Of a DNA stretch of 64,000 nt, positions 11,786-20,405 are shown one piece after another. The notes beneath the pieces are model-generated. The model was given only the letters and a program-made list of their open reading frames with translations. It was not told the DNA's origin and did not search any database. The position numbers and the translations under genes are program-made. Source of the DNA: an uncultured bacterium. Its GTDB lineage: Bacteria; Bacillota; Clostridia; Lachnospirales; Lachnospiraceae. The stretch's first letter is position 1. Each line of letters opens with the position of its first letter. The stretch lies in NCBI GenBank assembly GCA_905215405.1, contig CAJMQE010000007.1:15531-79530 (forward strand). The letters run 5' to 3'.

Positions 11786-12529
11786 ATGTACAATTATAAA
11801 CTGAAAATTGAATATGATGGCGGAAGATATGATGGCTGGCAGCGTATGGGTCGTGATGATGCAAGTAATACAATCGCATATCGTATTGCAGAAGTGATAA
11901 AAAAGATGACAGGAGAAGAACCTGAGATCTTTTGCGGATGCAGAACAGAAAAAGGCGTGCATGCATATGCACAGATCGCAAATTTCAAGCTGAGCAAGCA
12001 TGAAAAAGATTATGAAATCAGAAATTATCTGAACAGATATCTGCCAAGAGATATTGCAGTACTTGAGGTACAGGAGGCAGAGGAACGTTTTCATAGTCAG
12101 CTGAATGCAAAGGCTAAGACATATGTTTATCGCATTGACTGTAATGATATTGCAGATGTATTTGAAAGAAAATATAAATATCATTCTTTTGAGGAACTGG
12201 ATGTTGAAGCAATGAAAAAAGCGGCGGCTCTATTCCTTGGTTCCCATGATTTCAGCCAGTTCACGACAGCGAAGAAGAGCAAGTCAACAGTCAGAAGAAT
12301 TGATGAATTGAATATCTACGATAGTGGCAAAGAAATCGAGATTACAATCAAAGCAAATGATTTTCTTCATAATATGGCAAGATTTATGATTGGACTGTTA
12401 ATTGAAATCGGAAAAGGTAAGAGAAGCGCTGAATCAGTTACAAAGCTGCTTTTACAGGATCCAGGTGTTCAGATTTGTCCACCAGCTGAAAGCTATGCAT
12501 TATTCTTACAGGAAGTAGAATACGAATAG
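11786..12529 (+). CDS. truA: TruA-family tRNA pseudouridine synthase with Glu at the catalytic Asp
   Basis: A 247-residue protein of the TruA family, which converts uridines 38-40 of tRNA anticodon arms to pseudouridine. The N-terminal YDGGRYDGWQ, the RTxxGVHA motif, the FHSQLNAKAKTYVYRI segment and the C-terminal FLHNMARFMIG are all family hallmarks. However, the normally invariant aspartate of GRTDAGVHA is Glu here: the codon at 11948-11950 is GAA (E55, in CRTEKGVHA). In the family this aspartate is the essential catalytic residue, so the protein may be a specialised or inactive paralogue. The gene follows the CheY gene by 14 bases and may share its transcript. Confidence 0.8.
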   Translation: MYNYKLKIEYDGGRYDGWQRMGRDDASNTIAYRIAEVIKKMTGEEPEIFCGCRTEKGVHAYAQIANFKLSKHEKDYEIRNYLNRYLPRDIAVLEVQEAEERFHSQLNAKAKTYVYRIDCNDIADVFERKYKYHSFEELDVEAMKKAAALFLGSHDFSQFTTAKKSKSTVRRIDELNIYDSGKEIEITIKANDFLHNMARFMIGLLIEIGKGKRSAESVTKLLLQDPGVQICPPAESYALFLQEVEYE

Positions 12530-12584
12530 AAGATGAGAACAGCGAAAGCATGCTAATCTGAAACTTGGCATAGTGGAAAATGAA

Positions 12585-12650
12585 TATACTAGAAAAAAAT
12601 ATACTAGAAAAGAAACATACTAGAATTTAAATATAGTAGAATATAGTAGA
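12585..12650. repeat. Short 16-bp-period tandem array after the TruA-type gene
   Basis: ATACTAGAA recurs at 12585, 12601 and 12617 and as ATAGTAGA at 12633, each exactly 16 bases apart, with one more copy at 12643. It leads straight into a perfect hairpin. It has no coding sense. Confidence 0.75.
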
Positions 12651-12651
12651 A

Positions 12652-12686
12652 AAGGAATCAGACTGATGTTGTCAGTCTGATTCCTT
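12652..12686. terminator. Perfect 15-bp hairpin, probable terminator
   Basis: AAGGAATCAGACTGA and its exact complement flank a five-base loop. The following T run is short (TTAT), so termination strength is uncertain. It separates the TruA-type gene from thiE. Confidence 0.65.
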
Positions 12687-12835
12687 ATATGTAGAGGAAA
12701 GTTAATAAAATACTTTCTTTTTTTAGGTTCAGCCTTAGAACGAGAAATAGACAGGGGATAGGCTGAATGATACACATAAACGCAGACATTCATCATGATA
12801 CAGACAGGAAGACAGGAAGACAGGAGACGAGTACA

Positions 12836-13474
12836 ATGCAATTTGACAGAAAAGATTTATTACTTTATGCAGTAACAGACAGAAAATGGGTCGGTACACA
12901 GACACTGGAAGAACAGGTGGAGGCAGCTATTAAAGGTGGTGCAACCATGATTCAGATCCGAGAAAAAAAGATGGCGCAGGAGGAGTTCTTGCAGGAAGCA
13001 CGCAGAATTAGAAGTATCACTAAGAAATATCAGATTCCATTGATCATTAATGACAATGTAGAACTTGCAATTGCATGTGATGCAGATGGTGTACATGTTG
13101 GACAGTCTGATATGGAAGCTTGTCAGGCAAGAGAAAAACTTGGCAGGGATAAGATCGTTGGAGTAACTGCAAGAACAGTGGAACAGGCAAAGACAGCGCA
13201 GAAAAATGGAGCAGATTATCTTGGCGTTGGAGCGGTATTTGGAAGCAGTACTAAACTGGATGCAAAACCATTGTCAAAAGAAGATCTGAGAACAATAGCA
13301 CAAAGTGTTTCCATTCCCATTGTTGGTATCGGTGGAATTGATCAGAACAATATGCTGGAACTGGAAGGAACAGGAATTGCCGGAGTAGCTGTTGTATCTG
13401 GTATATTTGGACAAAAAGATATTGAAGCAGCTGCAAAAATAATGGCTGATCAGGCGCAAAAATTATTTTCCTAG
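12836..13474 (+). CDS. thiE: Thiamine phosphate synthase
   Basis: A 212-residue TIM-barrel enzyme that joins HMP-pyrophosphate and thiazole phosphate into thiamine phosphate. Seen: LYAVTDR at the start, GGATMIQIREK for phosphate binding, DGVHVGQSD, GVTARTVEQA, the DYLGVGAVFGSSTK loop and VGIGGID. The ATG at 12836 follows AGGAG (12822-12826); a longer frame from 12767 only adds a non-conserved leader. No other thiamine gene and no TPP riboswitch motif is visible nearby, so it stands alone between two hairpins. Its ribosome site is the last copy of a triplicated 8-bp sequence. Confidence 0.95.
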   Translation: MQFDRKDLLLYAVTDRKWVGTQTLEEQVEAAIKGGATMIQIREKKMAQEEFLQEARRIRSITKKYQIPLIINDNVELAIACDADGVHVGQSDMEACQAREKLGRDKIVGVTARTVEQAKTAQKNGADYLGVGAVFGSSTKLDAKPLSKEDLRTIAQSVSIPIVGIGGIDQNNMLELEGTGIAGVAVVSGIFGQKDIEAAAKIMADQAQKLFS

Positions 13475-13603
13475 AAAGTTCTGTGGCAATTTATTTGTAT
13501 AAATAAGCTGAATAATATTGCAATATGGTAGTTATCTGGGTTAAAATAAGAACATTAGTAAATTATGTGATACAGAAAAAGCTCCTGAAGTGGGCAGATG
13601 TTG

Positions 13604-13629
13604 AAAGCGGATCAGAAATCCGCTTTTTG
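13604..13629 (+). terminator. Rho-independent terminator between thiE and argS
   Basis: AAAGCGGAT, loop CAGAA, ATCCGCTTT plus further T: a perfect 9-bp stem, 33 bases before the argS start. It most likely ends the thiE transcript. No T-box or other leader motif accompanies it. Confidence 0.85.
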
Positions 13630-13661
13630 CTGTAATCATATGGAAGAATAAGGAGATACAG

Positions 13662-15428
13662 ATGGAAACTATTTTAGAGTTAATAGGAAAAGAGTTACAG
13701 GCCGCTTTCAAAGAATGTGGATATGATGAAAAGTATGCAAGGGTAACTGTTTCCAACAGACCTGATTTATGTGAATATCAGTGCAATGGCGCAATGGCTG
13801 CGGCAAAAGAGTACAAGAAAGCACCATTTATGATTGCTGGAGATGTTGTTGCTAAATGCAGTGGCAATCAGATGTTCAAAAGCATTGAAAGTGTTAATCC
13901 AGGATTTATTAATATGATCCTTGATGAAAAATATATTGCAGAATATGTCGATCAAATGGCACATACAGACAAATTCGGTTGTAAGACAGTTGAGAATCCT
14001 CAGACGGTCATTATCGATTTTGGTGGCGCAAATGCTGCGAAACCATTACATGTAGGACATCTTCGTTCAGCTGTAATCGGAGAAAGCGTAAAAAGAATCG
14101 AAAAATTTGCAGGAAATAAAGTGATCGGAGATGTTCATCTTGGTGACTGGGGTCTTCAGATGGGATTGATTATCGAAGAACTTCGTGATAGAAAACCAGA
14201 ACTTGTATACTTTGATGAAAGTTATACAGGCGAATATCCAACAGAACCACCATTTACAATTTCAGAACTGGAAGAGATCTATCCAGCAGCCAGCGCAAAA
14301 TCAAAAGAAGATAAAGCTTTTGCTGAGAGAGCGCATACTGCAACTGTAAAGCTTCAGCAGGGTGACAGAGCATGTACCGCAATCTGGAAACATATTATGG
14401 GTGTTTCTAAAGTCGATCTGAAGAAGAATTATGATAATCTGAATGTTAGCTTTGACCTCTGGAAAGGGGAAAGCGATGCACAGCCATATATTGATGATAT
14501 GGTACAGGAATTTATTGATAAGAAAGTTGCATATGAAAGTCAGGGCGCTATTGTTGTCGACGTGGCACAGGAAGGGGATTCTAAAGAAATTCCACCTTGC
14601 CTTGTAAGAAAATCAGATGGTGCTGCACTTTATGCAACATCAGATCTTGCAACAATAATTGAAAGAGAAAAGTTGTACAGTCCGGATAAATATATCTATG
14701 TTGCTGATAAAAGACAGGAACTGCACTTTACACAGGTGTTCCGTGTGGCAAAGAAAGTAGGTATGGTCAAAGATACAACAGAACTCAGCTTCCTTGGATT
14801 TGGTACGATGAACGGAAAAGATGGCAAGCCATTTAAGACAAGATCCGGTGGTGTAATGAGACTGGAACATCTGATTGCAGACATTAATGAGGCTGTATAT
14901 GAAAAAATCACAGAGAACAGAACGATGGATGAACAAGAGGCAAGAAATACAGCAAGAATGGTCGGCCTTGCTGCATTAAAATATGGCGATCTTTCCAACC
15001 AGCCATCCAAAGATTATGTATTTGATCTTGACAGATTTGTTTCTTTCGAAGGAAACACAGGTCCATATATTCTTTACACAATCGTTAGAATTAAATCGAT
15101 TCTGAATAAGTATAAGGAAAATGGTGGTTCTCTTGAAGAATTGAAGATCATGGCTCCATCCAGTGCTTCTGAAAAGAATCTCTGTCTTGCACTGACAAAG
15201 TTTAGTGATGTAATTACAGCAGCACAGCAGGAAAAAGCACCGAATAAAATCTGCCAGTTCATTTATGAAGTATCTGATACATTTAACGGATTCTATCACG
15301 ATACGAAGATTCTTGCAGAAGAAGACAAAGAAAAACAGAAAGGTTATATTTCTCTGATCAATCTGACAAAGAATATACTTGAATGTGGTATTGATCTTCT
15401 TGGCTTTGATGCACCGGAAAGAATGTAA
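13662..15428 (+). CDS. argS: Arginyl-tRNA synthetase
   Basis: A 588-residue class I synthetase that charges tRNA-Arg. The HIGH motif appears as HVGH in AKPLHVGHLRSAV, and the KMSKS position is the degenerate loop KTRSGG usual for many ArgRS. The N-terminal Add-1 domain (about 1-110) and the C-terminal DALR anticodon-binding domain (from about residue 470) are both recognisable. AAGGAG precedes the ATG. The gene is followed within 40 bases by a 33-bp tandem repeat array and then a strong hairpin. Confidence 0.97.
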   Translation: METILELIGKELQAAFKECGYDEKYARVTVSNRPDLCEYQCNGAMAAAKEYKKAPFMIAGDVVAKCSGNQMFKSIESVNPGFINMILDEKYIAEYVDQMAHTDKFGCKTVENPQTVIIDFGGANAAKPLHVGHLRSAVIGESVKRIEKFAGNKVIGDVHLGDWGLQMGLIIEELRDRKPELVYFDESYTGEYPTEPPFTISELEEIYPAASAKSKEDKAFAERAHTATVKLQQGDRACTAIWKHIMGVSKVDLKKNYDNLNVSFDLWKGESDAQPYIDDMVQEFIDKKVAYESQGAIVVDVAQEGDSKEIPPCLVRKSDGAALYATSDLATIIEREKLYSPDKYIYVADKRQELHFTQVFRVAKKVGMVKDTTELSFLGFGTMNGKDGKPFKTRSGGVMRLEHLIADINEAVYEKITENRTMDEQEARNTARMVGLAALKYGDLSNQPSKDYVFDLDRFVSFEGNTGPYILYTIVRIKSILNKYKENGGSLEELKIMAPSSASEKNLCLALTKFSDVITAAQQEKAPNKICQFIYEVSDTFNGFYHDTKILAEEDKEKQKGYISLINLTKNILECGIDLLGFDAPERM

Positions 15429-15463
15429 TTACAGCCAGGTCTATGAATGGATAACGATTGTAG

Positions 15464-15727
15464 ATGTCATATGATCGCGGTGAAAGCGAATCATGGATGA
15501 TATACGATCGTAGTGAAAGTGAATCGTGGATGATATATGATCGCGGTGAAAGCGAATCATGGATGATATACGATCGTAGTGAAAGTGAATCGTGGATGAT
15601 ATATGATCGCAGTGAAAGCGAATCATGGATGATATACGATCGTAGTGAAAGCGAATCGTAGATGATATATGATCTCAGTGAAAGTAAATAGTAGATGGTA
15701 TACGGTCATTGTGAAAGTAATTGGAGG
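15464..15727 (+). repeat. 33-bp tandem repeat array (8 units) downstream of argS
   Basis: Eight contiguous 33-base units begin at 15464, 15497, 15530, 15563, 15596, 15629, 15662 and 15695. Units 1-6 alternate between two variants that differ at five or six sites, so the array grew mainly by copying a 66-base pair of units; units 7-8 are decayed. Each unit starts with ATG and reads as the 11-residue repeat MIYDRSESESW. The first 65 codons (15464-15661) are open, but no ribosome binding site precedes them. Many units contain the palindrome TACGATCGTA or GATC. The last unit runs into a terminator hairpin. Confidence 0.9.
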
Positions 15728-15755
15728 TTTTGCGCAGATTACGCAGAACCTCCAA
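15721..15755 (+). terminator. Strong hairpin ending the argS region
   Basis: TTGGAGGTT pairs with AACCTCCAA, and inside the loop TGCG pairs with CGCA, extending the stem. It is followed by TTTGGCTGTTTTC. It is fused to the last 33-bp repeat unit. Confidence 0.75.
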
Positions 15756-15894
15756 TTTGGCTGTTTTCTGCAGTTCTATATAATAACTGCAGGGATACCA
15801 TTCATGAAATTAGGATATCAGGTTGACGGACATTTTATGAGGTCGTATAATTATTAGATACCATGTTGAAAAATACTGGAAGGAGGGCGACGAT

Positions 15895-16629
15895 ATGAAT
15901 CAGTTCGTGGAATCGGTCAAAAGATTTGGTGTACCATATTTGCTTTATATGGTGACCGCAGTGATCGTACAGTTGGTCCTTCCAGGAGCAGAACCAATGT
16001 TGCTGACGCTGATTACCGGAGTGATTCTGATTCCGTTGTTTGGCGGGTTCTACTGGTGGGACAGACACAGTATAACGGATGCACCGAAGGTAAAAATTGC
16101 CGCTTGGCTTTATATCCTGCCGTGTATAACAGGGATTTTGATGTGTCTTGCACTGAATCATCTGATTACGTTGAGTGGTCTGATACATTTGTCACCAGCA
16201 TATCAGCAGTTACAAAACGATGTGTTTGGAAAAAATGTTCCGCTTACATTTATAACTTCAGTTCTAATGGCACCAGTGATGGAAGAGCTGTTGTTTCGTG
16301 GATTACTTTATGCCAGACTTAGAAGCGTTTGTCCTGCGGGCATGGCAGCGGTTATATCTGCAGCCGCATTTGGACTCGCACATGGCAATCTGGTACAGTT
16401 TGTATACGCATTTCTTGCTGGAATGATCCTGGCTTTTCTATATGAAAAGTATCATGGATTGACAGCGCCGGTACTGGCACATTTCTCAGCCAATGCAATT
16501 TCAGTTTTTGTTACTGCCTTTTTGGGAAATGGAAATATGCGTTTCATATATATGTTCTGTGTATTCATTTGTGAATGTGCAGGGCTGATCATTTGCTGTA
16601 TTTTAGTACAGAAAAAGGTCACACAGTAA
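15895..16629 (+). CDS. CPBP-family intramembrane metalloprotease
   Basis: A 244-residue polytopic protein of the CPBP (CAAX protease/Abi) family. The three family motifs are in order: EExxxR (E130, E131, R135) in MEELLFRGLL, FxxxH in FGLAHG, and HxxxN in LAHFSANA. About seven hydrophobic segments are visible. Such proteins cleave peptides within the membrane; in Firmicutes many sit near bacteriocin genes, but none is seen here. The ATG follows GGAGG. Its substrate is unknown. Confidence 0.9.
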   Translation: MNQFVESVKRFGVPYLLYMVTAVIVQLVLPGAEPMLLTLITGVILIPLFGGFYWWDRHSITDAPKVKIAAWLYILPCITGILMCLALNHLITLSGLIHLSPAYQQLQNDVFGKNVPLTFITSVLMAPVMEELLFRGLLYARLRSVCPAGMAAVISAAAFGLAHGNLVQFVYAFLAGMILAFLYEKYHGLTAPVLAHFSANAISVFVTAFLGNGNMRFIYMFCVFICECAGLIICCILVQKKVTQ

Positions 16630-16747
16630 CCGTTGTTCTGGAAAATGTGGGATGAACGGTCAGAATGAGGGAAGAACGGACAGGAAAATAAGAGAGTGTT
16701 CCGTGCAAACTTATGGTGCGCAAAATAGCGCAGAAATGGAGATCAAG

Positions 16748-17767
16748 ATGAAAATTTTATCAATAGCAATTCCATGCTACAATTCAGCAGAATACATGGA
16801 TAAATGTATTCAGTCAGCGCTGATCGGTGGAGAAGATGTTGAAGTAATTATAGTGGATGATGGTTCTGTAAAGGATAATACAGCACAGATCGCGGATGAT
16901 TATGCTGCAAAATATCCAACGATCGTTAAAGCTGTACACCAGGAAAATGGTGGACATGGCCAGGCGGTTAATGCAGGTCTTGCAAATGCCACAGGAAAAT
17001 TCTTCAAGGTCGTTGATAGTGATGACTGGCTTGATGAGAAGAGCTATAAGAAGATACTTACTACTTTAAAGAAAATGGATGAAGATGGTACTCAGCTGGA
17101 TATGCTCGTAGCCAACTATGTTTATGAAAAACAGGGCGCAAAGAGAAAAAGAGTGATCAGTTACAGGAACTGCATGCCAGTCGAGCAGATGTTTACATGG
17201 GAAGATATGAAGCATTTTAAGATCGATCAGTATATTCTGATGCATTCAGTCGTATACCGTACACAGCTTTTAAGGGATTGCAATCTGCAGCTTCCAAAAC
17301 ATACTTTCTACGTAGATAATATATTTGTGTTCAATCCATTGCCATATGTAAAGAATATGTATTATCTTGATGTAAATTTCTATCGCTATTTTATCGGTAG
17401 AGATGATCAGTCTGTTAATGAAAAGGTCATGATTCAAAGAATTGACCAGCAGTTACGTGTAAATAAGCTGATGTTAGATTATTTTGATTTTAATAAGGTA
17501 ACAAGCAAAAAATGTAGAAATTATATGATCAACTATCTTCGTATTATGATGGAAGTTTCTTCAATTATGCTGATTCTTGCTGATACAGATGAAGCATTTG
17601 CAAAGAAGAAAGAACTCTGGCAGTACGCAAAGAACAAAAATAGAAAATTATATCGCAAATTAAGATATTCCACACTGGGAAATTCGGTCAATCTTCCAGG
17701 TAAAAGTGGTAGAAAAATTTCTAAAATGGGATATAAGGTCGTTAATAAATTTATCGGTTTTAATTAG
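16748..17767 (+). CDS. Glycosyltransferase family 2
   Basis: A 339-residue cytoplasmic GT-A glycosyltransferase. The N-terminal LSIAIPCYNSAEYMD binds the nucleotide sugar, IIVDDGS follows, and the metal-binding DxD-type motif is VVDSDDWLDE at about residue 92. No membrane segment is evident. The ATG at 16748 is favoured by GGAG (16738-16741); the frame is open back to 16652 but that stretch lacks conservation. Donor and acceptor cannot be inferred; the gene stands alone rather than in a polysaccharide cluster. Confidence 0.9.
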   Translation: MKILSIAIPCYNSAEYMDKCIQSALIGGEDVEVIIVDDGSVKDNTAQIADDYAAKYPTIVKAVHQENGGHGQAVNAGLANATGKFFKVVDSDDWLDEKSYKKILTTLKKMDEDGTQLDMLVANYVYEKQGAKRKRVISYRNCMPVEQMFTWEDMKHFKIDQYILMHSVVYRTQLLRDCNLQLPKHTFYVDNIFVFNPLPYVKNMYYLDVNFYRYFIGRDDQSVNEKVMIQRIDQQLRVNKLMLDYFDFNKVTSKKCRNYMINYLRIMMEVSSIMLILADTDEAFAKKKELWQYAKNKNRKLYRKLRYSTLGNSVNLPGKSGRKISKMGYKVVNKFIGFN

Positions 17768-17868
17768 ACAATCAGTAAAGATCGGGTACGAAAGCAAAAG
17801 GCAGTGCAATCAATAGAATGTGCTGTTCAATATAAAAAACTATGAAGTGAATAATAAGGAGAAAAAGA

Positions 17869-18630
17869 ATGATTTTAGATTCATTTAAACTTGATGGAAA
17901 AGTGGCTGTTGTAACAGGTGCGAATACAGGTCTTGGACAGGGAATGGCAATCGCACTTGCACAGGCTGGTGCAAAAGTTGTTGGTGTTGCAAGAAGAAGC
18001 TGCGAAGATACAGCAAAGAAAATTCAGGAATTCGGTGGAGAATTTGCAGAAGTGATAGCGGATTTATCAAGTGCAGAAGTTGTTCCTGAACTGACAGAAA
18101 AATGCCTCGCCGCTTATGGTAGACTTGATATTCTTGTTAATAATGCAGGAATCATCAAAAGAGCAGATGCAATTGAATATTCACAGGAAGACTGGGATGC
18201 AGTCGTATCTGTAAATCAGAAAGTTGTATTCTTCCTTTGTCAGGCATTTGCAAAACAGTATATCAAACAGGGCGAAGGCGGAAAGATCATCAATGTTGCG
18301 TCTATGCTTTCATATCAGGGTGGAATCCGTGTTCCAGCATATACAGCAAGTAAAAGTGCAGTTCTTGGTCTTACAAGAGCAATGGCAAATGAATGGGCAA
18401 AATACAATATCTGTGTAAATGCAATTGCACCTGGATATATGGCTACAAATAATACAAAACAGTTAAGAAGCGATGAAGACCGTAATGAAGCAATTCTGGA
18501 AAGAATCCCTGCTGCAAGATGGGGGACTCCTGAAGATATGCAGGGTACTGTTGTTTGGCTTGCATCAAAAGCATCTGACTATGTAAATGGTTTTACAATT
18601 GCAGTTGATGGTGGATGGTTAGCAAGATAA
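17869..18630 (+). CDS. kduD: SDR oxidoreductase, KduD type (2-dehydro-3-deoxy-D-gluconate 5-dehydrogenase)
   Basis: A 253-residue short-chain dehydrogenase. The NAD(P)-binding motif is TGANTGLG, the NNAG motif is present, and the catalytic YxxxK is Y158/K162 in AYTASK. The opening SFKLDGKVAVVTGANTGLGQG and the end DGGWLAR closely resemble KduD, which reduces 2,5-diketo-3-deoxygluconate in pectin and uronate breakdown. No kduI or other uronate gene is adjacent, so substrate assignment is tentative. AAGGAG precedes the ATG. Confidence 0.82.
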   Translation: MILDSFKLDGKVAVVTGANTGLGQGMAIALAQAGAKVVGVARRSCEDTAKKIQEFGGEFAEVIADLSSAEVVPELTEKCLAAYGRLDILVNNAGIIKRADAIEYSQEDWDAVVSVNQKVVFFLCQAFAKQYIKQGEGGKIINVASMLSYQGGIRVPAYTASKSAVLGLTRAMANEWAKYNICVNAIAPGYMATNNTKQLRSDEDRNEAILERIPAARWGTPEDMQGTVVWLASKASDYVNGFTIAVDGGWLAR

Positions 18631-18697
18631 TCGGTAAAATCTACTTGTGAATGTGATTGTTCTTAGATCGGTTATAATGAAAAGAATAGATAGAATC

Positions 18698-18734
18698 AAA
18701 AAAAGTTCCGACCCATATGGGTTGGAACTTTTTT
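18698..18734. terminator. Bidirectional terminator between kduD and the PAP2 gene
   Basis: AAAAAAGTTCC-ACCC, loop ATAT, GGGT-GGAACTTTTTT. A and T runs on both sides let it serve both convergent genes. Confidence 0.9.
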
Positions 18735-18775
18735 GTCTGTGTTTATAAGTAAAACGTAATCGTTACAAATACAAA

Positions 18776-19459
18776 TTAATTTTGCTGAATGAGTTCGTCT
18801 TCTTTATTTTTTGCACGCTGGAACAACTGCTTGTAATCTGGTACATAGAGAACAACATACAGAACAGCCATCATGATACATGCACCAAGTACATCAATAA
18901 CAGAATGCTGTTTTAAAAATACAGTTGACATACAGATCAGAACACAGATGATCAGCGAGATCGTTTTAATTGTTCTATGCTTTTCCATTGCTTTGCATTT
19001 AGCCAATGCAATATGAATAGCCAGTGAATTATATACATGAATACTTGGAAATACATTCGTTGGCGTGTCAGTGCTGTAAAGATATGCGACAACATCGGAA
19101 AAAGCGTTATTGCGAGGCATGATTTCTGGTCTGAGGTTTAATCCATTTGGGAAGAAAGTACAGATCAGCATGGCAATTGACATTCCTATGACAAGTGATA
19201 ATGCAAACTTTAAATATTCTTCATTTGTTCCTTTAAAAAACATATACACACATGATACGGCTATGTAGAAGAACCAGATGACATATGGAATAATAAAGTA
19301 TTCACAAAAAGGAATTAAGGAATCTATTGCGCTGTGAATAATATGCAGATTTTCAGTGGAAGGTGTAATTACCTTTTCAAGATAAAAGAACCACGGAAGA
19401 TAAATTGCCGCATAGGCAAGAAAACATATTCTCCAGCATTTTTTTAAGATATTTTTCAC
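18776..19459 (-). CDS. PAP2-family membrane phosphatase
   Basis: A 227-residue polytopic protein of the PAP2 superfamily, which removes phosphate from lipids such as phosphatidic acid or undecaprenyl pyrophosphate. The central motif PSIHV and the later KQHSVIDV segment (His and Asp of the catalytic set) are present; six hydrophobic segments are seen. The spacing resembles the inositol-phosphorylceramide-synthase-like subgroup (PAP2_3). The start is GTG, preceded on this strand by GAAAGG. It is transcribed divergently from the ABC-like operon, from a strong promoter back-to-back with that operon's promoter. Confidence 0.82.
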   Translation of the reverse strand: MKNILKKCWRICFLAYAAIYLPWFFYLEKVITPSTENLHIIHSAIDSLIPFCEYFIIPYVIWFFYIAVSCVYMFFKGTNEEYLKFALSLVIGMSIAMLICTFFPNGLNLRPEIMPRNNAFSDVVAYLYSTDTPTNVFPSIHVYNSLAIHIALAKCKAMEKHRTIKTISLIICVLICMSTVFLKQHSVIDVLGACIMMAVLYVVLYVPDYKQLFQRAKNKEDELIQQN

Positions 19460-19524
19460 GTTATCTCAACCTTTCTGAACAGGTGGTATTAGGTATACTA
19501 ATTTTTCTTTTGAATAACTATTGA

Positions 19525-19553
19525 ATTATATCATTGAATCAGATGGTTTGCAA
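19525..19553 (-). promoter_or_regulatory. Promoter of the PAP2 gene
   Basis: On the minus strand TTGCAA (19553-19548), 17 bases, TATAAT (19530-19525). It is 12 bases from the -35 box of the divergent promoter. Confidence 0.75.
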
Positions 19554-19564
19554 CTATGTTTGTA

Positions 19565-19594
19565 TTTACAAAAATGGCAATTATGTACTATAAT
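19565..19594 (+). promoter_or_regulatory. Promoter of the degenerate ABC operon
   Basis: TTTACA (19565-19570), 18 bases, TATAAT (19589-19594). The untranslated leader would be about 140 bases; no riboswitch was recognised in it. Confidence 0.7.
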
Positions 19595-19739
19595 CTAATA
19601 TATCCATAAGTATGTTCAGACAGTGGTCTGAAGAGAAATCTTTTCCTTCTGAATGCGCATTTTATGAATAGAGGAGTCAGACTGGCAGATACTGTAAATG
19701 AACGGAGAAGACGGTCTGAATCTGGTTAGGAGAATTATT

Positions 19740-20405
19740 ATGTTAAAGATAGAACATCTGAGTAAGACATTTGGCAAAAAGCAGATACTGAAAGATGCTA
19801 CATTTACTTTCCAGGAAGGTGGAATTTATTCACTGCTTGGTGGAAATGGCTCAGGACGTACAGTGTTATTACAGTGTATTGCCAATGAATTGAGTTACGA
19901 TGGCGGAACGATCACAGTTGATGGTGGATGGAGAGCTTCTCTGGCTTCCAAGCATTCAATATGGCCAGTATATCTGACGGGCTACCAGCTGATCAAAACA
20001 ATTTCCAGACATAAGGATGCAAATGAGATTCTGGATCGTGTGAATATTAGCATGGATATCCGGAATACACTTATTAAAGAATATGATTTTACAACAAAGA
20101 AAAGACTGCAGCTGGCAATGTTTCTGGTGCAGAATCCTTATACAATGATTTTTGATGAACCATTTGATTATTGTGATGAGGAATATATTGATGATTTCCT
20201 TCGTATTCTGCAAGAGGAAAAGGATAATCATATCATTATTATTTCAACAGGCCTTCTCGATATAGCAAAGAAAATTTCAGAAGATGTACTGGTCATCAGT
20301 GATGGTGAACTGACATTTGTTAAGAAGCATGAACTGGAGGTCGAAGAGATAGATAAGGCAATACAGGACATGTTAGGGGAGGATGAAGATGAAGAATTTC
20401 ATTAA
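19740..20405 (+). CDS. Degenerate ABC-type ATPase (Walker A Lys replaced by Arg)
   Basis: A 221-residue protein with the ABC ATPase fold: a strand opening MLKIEHLSKTFGKKQIL, a Walker A region and a Walker B IFDEP at about residue 138. Two key elements are altered. The P-loop reads GGNGSGRT, so the ATP-gripping Lys is Arg (R40, codon CGT at 19857-19859), and the LSGGQ signature is replaced by FTTKKRLQL. It may bind nucleotide weakly or not hydrolyse it. The ATG at 19740 follows TTAGGAG (19726-19732). It overlaps a membrane protein gene, itself followed by a membrane-anchored Asp-box protein; the three form one operon of unknown function. Confidence 0.78.
   Translation: MLKIEHLSKTFGKKQILKDATFTFQEGGIYSLLGGNGSGRTVLLQCIANELSYDGGTITVDGGWRASLASKHSIWPVYLTGYQLIKTISRHKDANEILDRVNISMDIRNTLIKEYDFTTKKRLQLAMFLVQNPYTMIFDEPFDYCDEEYIDDFLRILQEEKDNHIIIISTGLLDIAKKISEDVLVISDGELTFVKKHELEVEEIDKAIQDMLGEDEDEEFH

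Noticed and set aside
12530..12835. TPP riboswitch upstream of thiE
   Set aside because: The conserved CTGAGA and AACCTGA-type segments of a THI element are missing.
15441..15626. Minus-strand repeat-encoded protein
   Set aside because: It is the mirror reading of the tandem array. It lacks a ribosome site and the unit differences are not silent in that frame.
15464..15727. CRISPR array
   Set aside because: The units are contiguous 33-mers with no unique spacers and no cas genes nearby; it is a minisatellite.
15895..17767. Bacteriocin or exopolysaccharide cluster around the CPBP protease and glycosyltransferase
   Set aside because: No precursor peptide, ABC exporter, flippase or polymerase gene is adjacent; the two genes appear unrelated.
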